This document shows positions 1 to 8,255 of a stretch of 64,000 nt of DNA, piece by piece. Position 1 is the first letter of the stretch. Every line of letters starts with the position of its first letter. The notes below the pieces were generated by a model that ran no database searches, had not been told where the DNA came from, and worked only from the letters and a program-made list of their open reading frames with translations. The stretch spans positions 496,001 through 560,000 of the forward strand of contig NZ_RXFT01000002.1 in NCBI RefSeq assembly GCF_003952165.1, in the 5' to 3' direction. Position numbers and translations under genes: made by a program. The DNA is from Variovorax guangxiensis (GTDB lineage Bacteria; Pseudomonadota; Gammaproteobacteria; Burkholderiales; Burkholderiaceae_C).

Positions 1-1
1 G

Positions 2-1207
2 AGCGGCAAGAACGGCGAGCTGCCCATCCTCCCGGGCGCCACGCTCGGCGTGCTCGGCGGCGGGCAACTGGGGCGCATGTTCGCCCACGCCGCCCAGCGC
101 ATGGGCTACTTCACCGCGGTGCTCGATCCCGACACCGACAGCCCCGCCGGCCGCGTGAGCCACCACCACATCCACACCGACTACGACGACGTCGACGGCC
201 TTGCCCGCCTGGCCGGCCTGGCCGACGCGGTGACCACCGAGTTCGAGAACGTGCCCGCGCCCTCGCTGGAGCATCTCGCGGTGGCGCGCCCGGTGTCGCC
301 GGCCGCCCCGGCCATCGCCATCGCGCAGGACCGCATCGCCGAGAAGGCGCACTTCACCCGCTGCGGCGTGCCCTGCGCGCCCTACGCCGTCATCGAAACC
401 GCCGCGCAGCTCGCCGCCATCGACGACAACCTGCTGCCCGGCATCCTCAAGACCGCGCGACTGGGCTACGACGGCAAGGGTCAGCAGCGCGTGAAGACGC
501 GCGACGAGCTGGTCGACGCCTGGCAGGCCGCGGGCTGCGTGCCCTGCGTGCTCGAAAAAATGCTGCCGCTCGAGTTCGAGTGCTCGGTCATCCTCGCGCG
601 CGGACGCGACGGGCAGATCGTGCACTTCCCGCCGCAGCGAAACCTGCACCGCGACGGCATCCTGGCCGTGACCGAGGTGCATGCCCAGAACATGCCCAAG
701 ACGGTGGCGCAGGGCGCCATCAACTCGGCCAAGAGCATCGCCAACGGCCTCAACTACGTGGGCGTGTTGTGCGTCGAGTTCTTCGCGCTGGCCGACGGCT
801 CGCTGGTGGTCAACGAAATGGCACCGCGCCCGCACAACAGCGGCCACTACACCATGGAAGCCTGCGACGTCTCGCAGTTCGAACTGCAGGTGCGCACCCT
901 CGCGGGCCTGCCGCTGGCCGCGCCGCGCCAGCACAGCCCGGCCATCATGCTCAACCTGCTGGGCGACCTGTGGTTCCCCGGGGGCGCCGACAACAAGGCC
1001 GACAAGCCTGTCGCGCCACGCTGGAGCGAGGTGCTCGCGCTGCCCGGCGCGCATCTGCATCTCTACGGAAAGATCGAACCCCGCCGCGGCCGCAAGATGG
1101 GCCACCTCACGCTGACCGGCGCCACGCTCGAGGCGGTGCGCGCCACGGCTTCGCAGGCGGCGCTGCTGCTGGGCCTGCCGGCGGTGGCCACCGCCGATCT
1201 CGCATGA
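2..1207 (+). CDS. purK: 5-(carboxyamino)imidazole ribonucleotide synthase (5' partial)
   Basis: PurK carboxylates aminoimidazole ribonucleotide to N5-CAIR with ATP and bicarbonate in purine synthesis. The frame is open back to the window edge and reads ILPGATLGVLGGGQLGRM, so the true start lies upstream; the GTG at position 50 would cut into the dinucleotide-like N-terminal fold. Visible ATP-grasp features are EFENVP, LGYDGKGQ, the LEKMLPLEFECSV strand and VNEMAPRPHNSGHY. The stop overlaps the next start as ATGA, which suggests translational coupling to the t6A gene. purE would be expected just upstream but is outside the window. Confidence 0.95.
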   Translation, partial: SGKNGELPILPGATLGVLGGGQLGRMFAHAAQRMGYFTAVLDPDTDSPAGRVSHHHIHTDYDDVDGLARLAGLADAVTTEFENVPAPSLEHLAVARPVSPAAPAIAIAQDRIAEKAHFTRCGVPCAPYAVIETAAQLAAIDDNLLPGILKTARLGYDGKGQQRVKTRDELVDAWQAAGCVPCVLEKMLPLEFECSVILARGRDGQIVHFPPQRNLHRDGILAVTEVHAQNMPKTVAQGAINSAKSIANGLNYVGVLCVEFFALADGSLVVNEMAPRPHNSGHYTMEACDVSQFELQVRTLAGLPLAAPRQHSPAIMLNLLGDLWFPGGADNKADKPVAPRWSEVLALPGAHLHLYGKIEPRRGRKMGHLTLTGATLEAVRATASQAALLLGLPAVATADLA

Positions 1208-2205
1208 TCCTCGACGGCCGCTCTCCCGAAGCCATCGCCGAGGCCGCGCGCGTGCTGCGCGCCGGCGGGCTGGTGGCCTTCCCGACCGAGACCGTCTACG
1301 GCCTGGGCGCGGACGCGAGCAGCGACACCGCCGTCGCCGGCATCTTCGAGGCCAAGGGCCGGCCGTCGGACCATCCGCTGATCGTCCACGTGGCGGCCGG
1401 CACCAAGGGCACGGAGTCGCTCTCGCGCTTCGCGCAGCCGCTGCCGCCCTTCGCGCAGAAGCTGGTGCAGGCCTTCTGGCCGGGGCCGCTCACGCTGATC
1501 GTCACGCGCCAGCCCGGCGTGGGTGCCGCTGCCGCCGGCGGGCAGGACACCATCGGCCTGCGCTGCCCCTCGCATCCGGTGGCGCAGGCGCTGCTCGAAG
1601 CCTGCGCCGAGCAGGGCGTGCCCGGCCTCGCGGGGCCGAGTGCCAACCGCTTCGGCCGCGTCAGCCCGACCACCGCCCAGCACGTGCACGACGAGTTCGG
1701 CGACGAACTGCTGGTGATCGACGGCGGCCCCTGCGACGTGGGCATCGAGTCGACCATCGTCGACTGCAGTCGTGGCGCGCCCGTGCTGCTGCGCCCCGGC
1801 CTCATCACGCGTGCCCAGATCGAGGCCGCCTGCGGCGAGAAGCTCGCCGACCGCGAGGTGCTCGAGACGCCCGATCCGCGCGCATCGGGCACGCTCGAAG
1901 CGCACTACGCCCCGAACGCCAAGGTGCGGCTGATGGACGCCAAGTCGATCCAGACCGGCCTCGACGTGCTCGGCGCGAACGCCGCCCACATCGCAGTGTG
2001 GTCGCGCGCCGCGGTGCGCAGCCGCTCGCAGCGCGTGCTGCTGCGGCGCATGCCCGACGACGCGGCGGCCAGCGCGCAGCTGCTGTTCGCAGTGCTGCGC
2101 GAGTTCGACGCGCAAGGCGTCAAGCTGATCTGGGTCGAGACGCCGCCCGACACGCACGAATGGGAAGGCGTGAAAGACCGCTTGCAGCGCGCGTCAATGG
2201 CCTGA
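1204..2205 (+). CDS. tsaC: L-threonylcarbamoyladenylate synthase, Sua5-type
   Basis: This enzyme makes threonylcarbamoyl-AMP from threonine, bicarbonate and ATP, the first step of tRNA t6A37 modification. The ATG overlaps the purK stop (ATGA). The 333-residue protein opens with a YrdC domain (FPTETVYGLG near residue 27, KGRPSDHPLIVHV, then GPSANRFGRVSPTTAQHV). It continues into an extra C-terminal domain of about 120 residues, so it is the longer Sua5 form rather than the short TsaC form of about 190 residues. A second t6A gene, tsaB, lies at 6986. Confidence 0.92.
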   Translation: MILDGRSPEAIAEAARVLRAGGLVAFPTETVYGLGADASSDTAVAGIFEAKGRPSDHPLIVHVAAGTKGTESLSRFAQPLPPFAQKLVQAFWPGPLTLIVTRQPGVGAAAAGGQDTIGLRCPSHPVAQALLEACAEQGVPGLAGPSANRFGRVSPTTAQHVHDEFGDELLVIDGGPCDVGIESTIVDCSRGAPVLLRPGLITRAQIEAACGEKLADREVLETPDPRASGTLEAHYAPNAKVRLMDAKSIQTGLDVLGANAAHIAVWSRAAVRSRSQRVLLRRMPDDAAASAQLLFAVLREFDAQGVKLIWVETPPDTHEWEGVKDRLQRASMA

Positions 2206-2300
2206 CCCCCAGGCTTCGCGCACTTCGTGTCGCTACGCCAACCCCCTTGCAGGGGGCAACACCAGCGGCCCGGCAAAGCCGGTTCCGCGGTGTTCCTGGA
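2206..2300 (+). repeat. Dispersed intergenic repeat, copy A
   Basis: This structured repeat of about 95 bp fills the gap between two convergent genes. It has a CCCCC-TTGCA-GGGGG hairpin, an AACACC to GGTGTT outer pairing and an inner CCGGC-AAA-GCCGG stem. The same element recurs inverted at 9921-10017 and 25988-26080, and in part at 17279-17318. Every copy lies between convergent 3' ends. A terminator-like role is inferred. Confidence 0.85.
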
Positions 2301-2312
2301 ATGGCTCTTCGT

Positions 2313-3917
2313 TCAGCCTCCGGCTGCGAGCACGCCCTGGAAGAAGCCGCGCGCAGAGGCCAGGCAGAACGGCGGCGCCAGCGTGCCGTGGTACGCCAGC
2401 GTGACGGCCTGGGCCTTGTCCGATGCGCTGCCCGAGGTGTTCTGCGCGAGCAGTGCCTTGGCCTGCGCGAAGCCGGCGCGGGCGGTGGAGTAGGCGTCGA
2501 TGGCCGCCGAGTCCTCCAGGTCCACCACGGACAGAATGCTGGACGGCATGCCCTTGGCGCGGAAGTAGCCCGAGGTGGCGCGGGTGCTCACGAAGTTCAC
2601 CGTCGGGTCGTTGGCGCCGCCGCACATCAGCATCGGCCGGGTCGGCACCCAGTTGCGCAGGTCGTTGGCGATGGCGGCCTTGCGGAAGCCCGTGGAGGGC
2701 TTGCAGTCCAGCGGCGAGGTGGTGCTCAGCGAAGCGGCCGTGGCCGGCAGCGCGTTGCCGGGGCAGGGGTTGCCCTGGATGTCGCCGGCCGCCTGTGTCA
2801 GGAAGCTCTGCTTGATGAGGTTGTTGGCGCCGTAGAAGATCGACAGCTCCGGGCTCACCGGCCCCGGCGTGGCGTTCGCCGGGAACAGCGCGAGTTGGGG
2901 CAGCTTGCCGCTGCTGAACAAGGTGCCGGGCGAGGTGCTGGGCAGCAGCGTGTCGATGCCGCTGGCGTACTGCGCCTCGTACAGGTCGCTGGTGGAGCCG
3001 TAGACGTTGCCGAACTGCTGCTGCCAGCTGGTCGACAGCAGCGGCACGAACAGCGTGGCGCCCAGCGCCGGCCAGCCCAGGTAGGTGTAGTCGGTCAGCA
3101 GGCTGATGGCCGAGGGCGCCGACAGCGGCGCCGACGCCGTCACCGCCTTGCCGTTGGCCTGCATCTCGCGGTGCGCCGCCATCGCCACGTAGCCGCCCTG
3201 CGAGTAGCCGGTGATGAAGAGCGAGCCGGCATCGTTCGCGCCGATGCCCGAGAAGGTCTTGCGCGCCGCGGTGAGCGCGTCGACCATGTCCTTGCCCTGC
3301 TGGTCGCCGTCGAGGTACGGGTGGTAGGGCAGCGTCGACTTGTCGTAGCCCGCGTAGTTGGGCGCCACCACGATGTAGCCCTGCGCCGCGAACATGGCGG
3401 CGATCATCAGGCCCTCGCCGGCGGCCGCCTGCGTGCTGTCGGTCCACCTGGCGAGGTTGTAGGCCTTGGCGGCGGTGGTGCCGTGGGCATAGAGCACCAC
3501 CGGGCGCTGGCCGCTGCAGGCCACGTCGGAGCCGGTGGGCACCATGATGGCGGCGGTGGCGTTGGTGGCCTCGTTCTTCGCACCGACGGTGCGGTATTCG
3601 AGGTAGCGCAGGTCCACGCCGCACTTGGGCGTGCCCGCCACCTGCAGCAGGCCCTTGCCCTGGTCGCTGGCCTGCAGGCTGGCGGTGAACTGCGTGGCCG
3701 TCAGCGCGGCTGTCTTCTCGGGCGGGTCGGTGACCACCGAGCCCCGGCCATTGTCTGCCGCCGGCGGGGGGACGCCCACGCCGATGCCGATGCCTCCCCC
3801 GCCTCCGCCACCCCCGCCGCAGGCGGCGAGCAGCAGCAATGTCGCGGCGCTTGCGACGGCCGTGAAGGCGGCGGTCTTGCGCAGGGGGCGGGAGGGCTGG
3901 GGTTGAGGCTGGTTCAA
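2313..3917 (-). CDS. Secreted lipoprotein alpha/beta hydrolase (esterase/lipase-like)
   Basis: The 534-residue protein has a lipoprotein signal peptide ending LLLLAAC, with Cys33 the predicted lipidation site. Nine consecutive glycines follow at once as a flexible tether. The hydrolase core shows YAHGTT (residues 143-148, oxyanion region), the nucleophile elbow GYSQGG (Ser239) and a late ND-P-V segment before the C-terminus. The protein resembles secreted lipases or peptidases of the S9/LIP type; the substrate is unknown. It probably sits on the outer membrane or periplasmic face. The start is TTG with a strong AGGAGA eight bases upstream. The gene stands alone, with a structured repeat downstream and a 143-bp upstream gap. 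Confidence 0.8.
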   Translation of the reverse strand: MNQPQPQPSRPLRKTAAFTAVASAATLLLLAACGGGGGGGGGIGIGVGVPPPAADNGRGSVVTDPPEKTAALTATQFTASLQASDQGKGLLQVAGTPKCGVDLRYLEYRTVGAKNEATNATAAIMVPTGSDVACSGQRPVVLYAHGTTAAKAYNLARWTDSTQAAAGEGLMIAAMFAAQGYIVVAPNYAGYDKSTLPYHPYLDGDQQGKDMVDALTAARKTFSGIGANDAGSLFITGYSQGGYVAMAAHREMQANGKAVTASAPLSAPSAISLLTDYTYLGWPALGATLFVPLLSTSWQQQFGNVYGSTSDLYEAQYASGIDTLLPSTSPGTLFSSGKLPQLALFPANATPGPVSPELSIFYGANNLIKQSFLTQAAGDIQGNPCPGNALPATAASLSTTSPLDCKPSTGFRKAAIANDLRNWVPTRPMLMCGGANDPTVNFVSTRATSGYFRAKGMPSSILSVVDLEDSAAIDAYSTARAGFAQAKALLAQNTSGSASDKAQAVTLAYHGTLAPPFCLASARGFFQGVLAAGG

Positions 3918-3923
3918 GTGATG

Positions 3924-3929
3924 TCTCCT
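3924..3929 (-). promoter_or_regulatory. Ribosome binding site deciding a TTG start
   Basis: AGGAGA on the minus strand lies about six bases before TTG at 3917-3915. No in-frame ATG lies near a comparable site, and the signal peptide begins directly after this TTG, so the TTG start is preferred. Confidence 0.7.
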
Positions 3930-4060
3930 GCGCCGGTCGGCGCCTGGCTTGCGTGGAATCGAACGACCGTCCGATTCTGTGCAGCGGCAAGGCCGCGCGC
4001 AACCGGGCGTTTGCCCTCAGAAGTTTTCAGTACTCAGCGCTACAGGCCAGCGGGTAGCCT

Positions 4061-5482
4061 TCAGTTGTCCTGCGAGGCCCAGTCGACCAGCGCGTCGAAG
4101 GCCGCGCGCGCGGCGCCGGCGTTCTCGCCGTTGGCGATGGCCACGAGCACGTAGCGCCGGCCGCTCGCGCCGTCCACGTAGCCGGCCACCCCGGAGGAAT
4201 CGCGCAGCGTGCCGGTCTTCAGGTGCGCCGAGCCGCCGGAGCGCAGCGAGCGCCTCTTCAGCGTGCCGTCCACGCCCATGGCCGGCAGCGAGGACATCAG
4301 CTCCGGCATCACCGGCGAGCGCCACGCCACCTGCAGCATCTTCCCGAGTGCGGCGGCGCTGATGCGCTCGTCGCGCGACAGGCCCGAGCCGTTCTCGAAC
4401 ACCGGCTGCGCCTCGCCCGTGCCGATGCGATCGCGCCACCACTGGCCCATGGCCGCGCGCGAGGCCTCGAAGGTGCCGCGGTTCTTCTGCGCCAGCCCGA
4501 TGGTGAGGAACAGCTGCTGCGCCATCACGTTGTTGCTGTACTTGTTGACGTCGCGGATCACCTCCGCCAGCGGCGGCGACTCGAACTCGAACGCCGGCTT
4601 CAGCCCCGCCGGCACGCGCCCCTCGCGCATCTGCCCGCCGACGCGCCCGCCCATCTCGGCCCACATGCCTCCGATGGCGCGCATGGCATAGGTGCGCGGG
4701 TCGCCATAGGCCACGGCCCAGCTCTTCTCGCCGCAGCCGCTGGGAAAGCCGCCGTTGAAGCGGATGCGGTTCACGTCGGAGAAGTCGGCGCGCAACGTGC
4801 CGCGCCAGTCGCCGCATTCGCCGGGCACCAGCGCCACGGTCTGCGGCATGGCTACGCTGGCCAGCGGAGGCTCGTAGCTCACGCGCGCGATCTGGCCGGC
4901 GCGGTCGGGCGCGAAGGTCATGTTGACCGACTTGAAGTTGACGAGCAGCGCGTCGGGCGAGGCGTTGTAGGGGCGCAGCGGCTCGCCGTCGAAGGCGGCG
5001 GGGTCGCCCTCCACCGTGGTCTCGAAGGCGCCGCGGTCCAGGACGATGTCGCCGCTCACCGTGGTGATGCCCAGCCCCTGCACGTGGCGCAGCAGCAGCC
5101 ACACGCGCTCCAGCACCAGCTTCGGATCGCCCTGGCCCTTGATGTAGAGGTTGCCGTTGAGCACGCCGTTGTTCACCGTGCCGTCGACGTAGACCGGCGT
5201 GGTCCAGCTGTAGGCGGCGCCGAGCAGGTCGAGCGCGGCGTAGGTGGTCACCAGCTTCATGATCGACGCCGGGTTCATCTGCGCCTGCGTGCGCCACGCC
5301 AGGCGCGGCTGGCGCGTGCCGTCGGCCTCGGCGACCAGCATGGTCACCGACTCGCGCGGCACCTTGGCGCGGGCGAGGGCGGCTTCGACCTGGGTGGGGA
5401 GGGCTTGCTGGGCGAATGCGCCGGCAGGGGCCAGCGTGGTGAAGATCAGGGCGCAGGCCGCGCGACGAAAGGCGAAGGGCAT
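4061..5482 (-). CDS. dacB: D-alanyl-D-alanine carboxypeptidase/endopeptidase (PBP4, peptidase S13)
   Basis: This is a periplasmic peptidoglycan hydrolase that trims D-Ala from pentapeptides and cuts cross-links. The 473-residue protein has a Sec signal peptide ending AGAFA. It carries the three serine-acyl-enzyme motifs: SIMK (SxxK) early in the domain, NGSGLSR in the SxN region, and KTGTL near the C-terminus. The long insert between the first two motifs is typical of S13 enzymes. Its start lies seven bases after the stop of the NUDIX gene, so the two are probably co-transcribed. Confidence 0.93.
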   Translation of the reverse strand: MPFAFRRAACALIFTTLAPAGAFAQQALPTQVEAALARAKVPRESVTMLVAEADGTRQPRLAWRTQAQMNPASIMKLVTTYAALDLLGAAYSWTTPVYVDGTVNNGVLNGNLYIKGQGDPKLVLERVWLLLRHVQGLGITTVSGDIVLDRGAFETTVEGDPAAFDGEPLRPYNASPDALLVNFKSVNMTFAPDRAGQIARVSYEPPLASVAMPQTVALVPGECGDWRGTLRADFSDVNRIRFNGGFPSGCGEKSWAVAYGDPRTYAMRAIGGMWAEMGGRVGGQMREGRVPAGLKPAFEFESPPLAEVIRDVNKYSNNVMAQQLFLTIGLAQKNRGTFEASRAAMGQWWRDRIGTGEAQPVFENGSGLSRDERISAAALGKMLQVAWRSPVMPELMSSLPAMGVDGTLKRRSLRSGGSAHLKTGTLRDSSGVAGYVDGASGRRYVLVAIANGENAGAARAAFDALVDWASQDN

Positions 5483-5489
5483 CCGCCCA

Positions 5490-6077
5490 TTATCCCGGCG
5501 GGAAGACGTGCAGCCTGGCGTGATACAGCAGCATCACCGTCTTGGCGTCCGCGATGCGGCCGTCGGCCACCATCGCCAGTGCCTCGTCGATGCCGGTCTC
5601 GAGCACCTCGATGTCCTCGCCTTCCTCGGCCAGCCCACCGCCTTCGCCCACGCGCATCGACGACTCATAGGGCGCGACGAAGAAATGCAGCTTCTCGGTG
5701 ACCGAGCCAGGGCTCATGAAGCACTCGAAGACCTTGCGCACCTCGCCCAGCCGGTAGCCGAGCTCTTCCTCGACCTCGGCGCGGATGCGCTCCTCCGGCG
5801 CCGCGTCGTCGAGCAGGCCGGCGGCGGCCTCGATCAGCAGGTCGTCGTGCCCGTTGACGAAGGCCGGGTAGCGGAACTGGCGCGTGAGCAGCACCGTGCG
5901 CCGCTGCAGGTTGTAGGGCAGCAGGGTGGCGCCGTTGCCGCGGTCGTAGGTCTCGCGGTGCATGCGCTGCCACTGGCCGTCGTTGCGGCGCCAGTCGAAG
6001 GCGGTGGTGCGCAGCGTGTACCAGTTGTCGGAGAGCAGGGTGACTTCGTGCACCCGGACGCGGTCGTGGATGGTCAT
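5490..6077 (-). CDS. nudK: NUDIX hydrolase, GDP-mannose pyrophosphatase (NudK)-like
   Basis: The 195-residue protein is the size of E. coli NudK (191 aa). It has a NUDIX helix GLLDDAAPEERIRAEVEEEL followed by GY. The following MSPGSVTEKLHFFVAPY matches the segment typical of NudK/ADP-sugar pyrophosphatases. It should cleave nucleoside-diphosphate sugars to sugar phosphate and NMP. The longer open frame upstream is not used, because family homology starts at MTIHDRV (start 6077). It is transcribed away from the DeoR-type gene from a shared AT-richer promoter gap and lies directly ahead of dacB. Confidence 0.85.
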   Translation of the reverse strand: MTIHDRVRVHEVTLLSDNWYTLRTTAFDWRRNDGQWQRMHRETYDRGNGATLLPYNLQRRTVLLTRQFRYPAFVNGHDDLLIEAAAGLLDDAAPEERIRAEVEEELGYRLGEVRKVFECFMSPGSVTEKLHFFVAPYESSMRVGEGGGLAEEGEDIEVLETGIDEALAMVADGRIADAKTVMLLYHARLHVFPPG

Positions 6078-6090
6078 GCGCCGAGCATAT

Positions 6091-6125
6091 GTGCATGTTC
6101 GTGCAATAACAAGAAAAATCGTGCA
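6091..6125. promoter_or_regulatory. Phased GTGCA direct repeats in divergent promoter
   Basis: GTGCA occurs at 6091, 6101 and 6121, so the copies are 10 and 20 bp apart, on one face of the helix. They lie in the 78-bp gap between the nudK-like gene and the divergent DeoR-family gene. DeoR-family repressors often bind short repeats in their own promoter, so an autoregulatory operator is the likely reading; this is an inference. Confidence 0.5.
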
Positions 6126-6155
6126 GAAAGCGGCGCGAGCCGATACCATCGCCCG

Positions 6156-6977
6156 ATGCTCACCAGCCAGCGCAAGCAACACATCCTCTCGGTCCTGCGG
6201 CGCGACGGCAATGTCGTCGCCAAGTCGCTCAGCGAAGAGCTGGGCCTGTCGGAAGACACCATCCGCCGCGACCTGCGCGAGCTGGCGGGCGAGGGCCTGC
6301 TGCTGCGCGTGCACGGCGGCGCGCTGCCGCTGGCGGCGGCCGAGGCCGACTTCGCCGGCCGCCAGCAGCTCGCGCCCGACGAAAAGGTGGCCATCGGCCG
6401 CGCCGCCGCGCGCCTGGTGAAGCCGGGGCAGGTGGTGTTCATCGACGGCGGCACCACCGCCGTGCAGCTCGCGCGCCACCTGCCGGCGAACCTGCGGGCC
6501 ACCGTGGTCACGCACAGCCCGTCGGTGGCGGTGGAGCTGGCCTCGCACGCGGGCATCGAGGTGGTGCTGGTCGGCGGACGGCTCTTCCGGCATTCGATGG
6601 TGGCGGTGGGCTCGGCGGCGATGGCGGCCATCTCGCGCATCCACGCCGACACCTACTTCATGGGCGTCACCGGCGTGCACGCCGAGGCCGGGCTGACCAC
6701 GGGCGACCTGGAGGAAGCCGAGATCAAGCGCGCGCTGATGGGCTCGGCGGCCGAGACGGTGGTGATGGCGTCCTCGGAAAAGATCGGCGCTGCCTCGGCC
6801 TGGGTGGTCAACCCGGTGGCGTCGGCCGGCACGCTGCTGGTTTCGCCGCAGGCGCCGGCAGCGGCGCTGGTGCCGCTGCGCCGGGCGGGGCTGGCGATCC
6901 TGCGCAGCGACGATGCCGACGGCGGGAAAGCTGCCGATACCGCAGGCCGGGCTTCGGAATTGCCCGGCGCTCGATAA
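6156..6977 (+). CDS. DeoR/GlpR family transcriptional regulator
   Basis: The 273-residue protein has an N-terminal winged helix. RKQHILSVLRRDG is followed by LSEELGLSEDTIRRDLREL and the signature GLLLRVHGGALP. A DeoR C-terminal sensor domain follows (FIDGGTTAVQLARHLP, then VVLVGGRLFRHSMVAVG). These sensors usually bind a sugar phosphate. The effector and targets cannot be read from the sequence. tsaB starts eight bases after the stop, so read-through is likely, but the operators in front suggest control of its own promoter and perhaps of nudK-dacB. Confidence 0.88.
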   Translation: MLTSQRKQHILSVLRRDGNVVAKSLSEELGLSEDTIRRDLRELAGEGLLLRVHGGALPLAAAEADFAGRQQLAPDEKVAIGRAAARLVKPGQVVFIDGGTTAVQLARHLPANLRATVVTHSPSVAVELASHAGIEVVLVGGRLFRHSMVAVGSAAMAAISRIHADTYFMGVTGVHAEAGLTTGDLEEAEIKRALMGSAAETVVMASSEKIGAASAWVVNPVASAGTLLVSPQAPAAALVPLRRAGLAILRSDDADGGKAADTAGRASELPGAR

Positions 6978-6985
6978 TCGCAGGG

Positions 6986-7702
6986 ATGTCTCCCGTCTCG
7001 CCCAAGCTGCTCGCCTTCGACACCAGCACCGAACACCTGTCCGTGGCCGTGCTGCATGGCGACAGGCTGCTGGCGCACGAGGGCGCCGGCGGCGCGCAGG
7101 CCTCCAGCACCCTTCTTCCGCTGATCCGTCAACTGCTGGGCGAAGCCGGGCTCGCGCTGGCCAAGCTCGACGCCATCGCCTTCGGCCGCGGCCCGGGCTC
7201 CTTCACCGGGCTGCGCACCGCCTGCTCGGTGGCGCAGGGCCTGGCCTACGGCGCCAAGGTGCCGCTGCTGCCGGTCGATACGCTGCTCGCGGTGGCCGAG
7301 GAAGCGCGCCATGCCTTCGGCGCGCAGCAGGTGGTGGCGGCGCTGGACGCGCGCATGGAGCAGGTCTACGCCGCGCGCTACGACTTCGCGGCGCACGGTC
7401 CGCTGGGCCAGCCCGAGGGCGGCGAAGAGCCGCTGCTGCTGGCGCCCGAGGAGCTCGAAGTGCCTGCCGGCTGGGCACTCGCCGGCAATGCCTTCGCCGC
7501 CTACGGTTCGCGACTGGCCCCGGCCGCCGCCCGCCACGAGGCGCTGCCGATGGCCGCGGCCATGCTGCGGCTGGCGCCCGCGCTGCTCGCCGCCGGGCGC
7601 ACCGTGCCGGCCGCGCAGGCCTGGCCGCTCTATGTTCGCGATAAAGTGGCGCAAACCACAGAAGAGCGCGCCGCCATCAAGGCTGCCGCAGCACAACGCT
7701 AG
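6986..7702 (+). CDS. tsaB: tRNA t6A37 threonylcarbamoyltransferase subunit TsaB
   Basis: TsaB is the partner and scaffold for TsaD and TsaE in transfer of the threonylcarbamoyl group to A37 of ANN-reading tRNAs. The 238-residue protein shows the ASKHA-fold start LLAFDTSTEHLSVAV, the family signature FGRGPGSFTGLRTACSVAQG and VVAALDARMEQVYAARY. It lies directly ahead of rimI, a common pairing. The pathway's first enzyme is encoded at 1204 in the same window. Confidence 0.95.
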   Translation: MSPVSPKLLAFDTSTEHLSVAVLHGDRLLAHEGAGGAQASSTLLPLIRQLLGEAGLALAKLDAIAFGRGPGSFTGLRTACSVAQGLAYGAKVPLLPVDTLLAVAEEARHAFGAQQVVAALDARMEQVYAARYDFAAHGPLGQPEGGEEPLLLAPEELEVPAGWALAGNAFAAYGSRLAPAAARHEALPMAAAMLRLAPALLAAGRTVPAAQAWPLYVRDKVAQTTEERAAIKAAAAQR

Positions 7703-7712
7703 CCACCCTCGC

Positions 7713-8255
7713 ATGAGCGCAGTCCTCCAGCCCGTCGAAGCCCGCCTCGAACCGCTCACCGTCGAGCGGATCGATGCCGTCTGCGCGGTCGAGCAGACGG
7801 CCTACAGCCACCCCTGGACGCGCGCCAACTTCACCGATTCCATGGCCGTGGGCTACCACTGCCAGTGCCTGCTGGCCCCCGGCACGGCGCCGGGCGTGGA
7901 TTCGCCGGTCACGCAGCTGGGCGAGACGCTGATCGGCTACTTCGTCGCCATGAAGGGCGTCGACGAGGTGCACCTGCTGAACATCACCGTGGCGCCGGCC
8001 TTCCAGCGCCAGGGCTGGGCGCCGCTCATGCTCGAGGCGCTGGGCGGCTGGTCGCGCGCCGAGGGCGCCCAGTGGCTCTGGCTCGAAGTGCGCCAGAGCA
8101 ACCAGCGCGCGCTCGACATCTACCTGCGCCAGGGCTTCCGCAGCGTCGGCGTGCGCAAGGGCTACTACCCGGCGCACGGCGGCAAGCGCGAGGACGCTGT
8201 CGTCATGAGCCTGCGGCTGAACGAAAGCCCGACGGCCTGGGGAGGCCTGCGATGA
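7713..8255 (+). CDS. rimI: Ribosomal protein bS18-alanine N-acetyltransferase
   Basis: This GNAT-fold enzyme of 180 residues uses acetyl-CoA to acetylate a protein N-terminus, classically S18. Visible features are the AYSHPWT motif, the strand VHLLNITVAP, the acetyl-CoA loop QRQGWAPLML (a variant of Q/RxxGxG/A with W in the loop) and LEVRQSNQRALDIYLRQGF. It follows tsaB by ten bases, and its stop overlaps the next start as ATGA. The longer open frame upstream overlaps tsaB and is not used. Confidence 0.92.
   Translation: MSAVLQPVEARLEPLTVERIDAVCAVEQTAYSHPWTRANFTDSMAVGYHCQCLLAPGTAPGVDSPVTQLGETLIGYFVAMKGVDEVHLLNITVAPAFQRQGWAPLMLEALGGWSRAEGAQWLWLEVRQSNQRALDIYLRQGFRSVGVRKGYYPAHGGKREDAVVMSLRLNESPTAWGGLR

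Noticed and set aside
3770..3825. C-rich tract in the hydrolase gene as a possible phase-variable repeat
   Set aside because: The tract is mixed GGC/GGG glycine codons with no long single-base or unit repeat, so slippage is not favoured.
1998..4154. A 718-codon plus-strand frame across the tsaC end and the hydrolase gene
   Set aside because: It runs through a known repeat and antisense to a lipoprotein gene with a clear signal peptide and catalytic motifs. Its own translation is Arg/Ala/Gly-rich noise.
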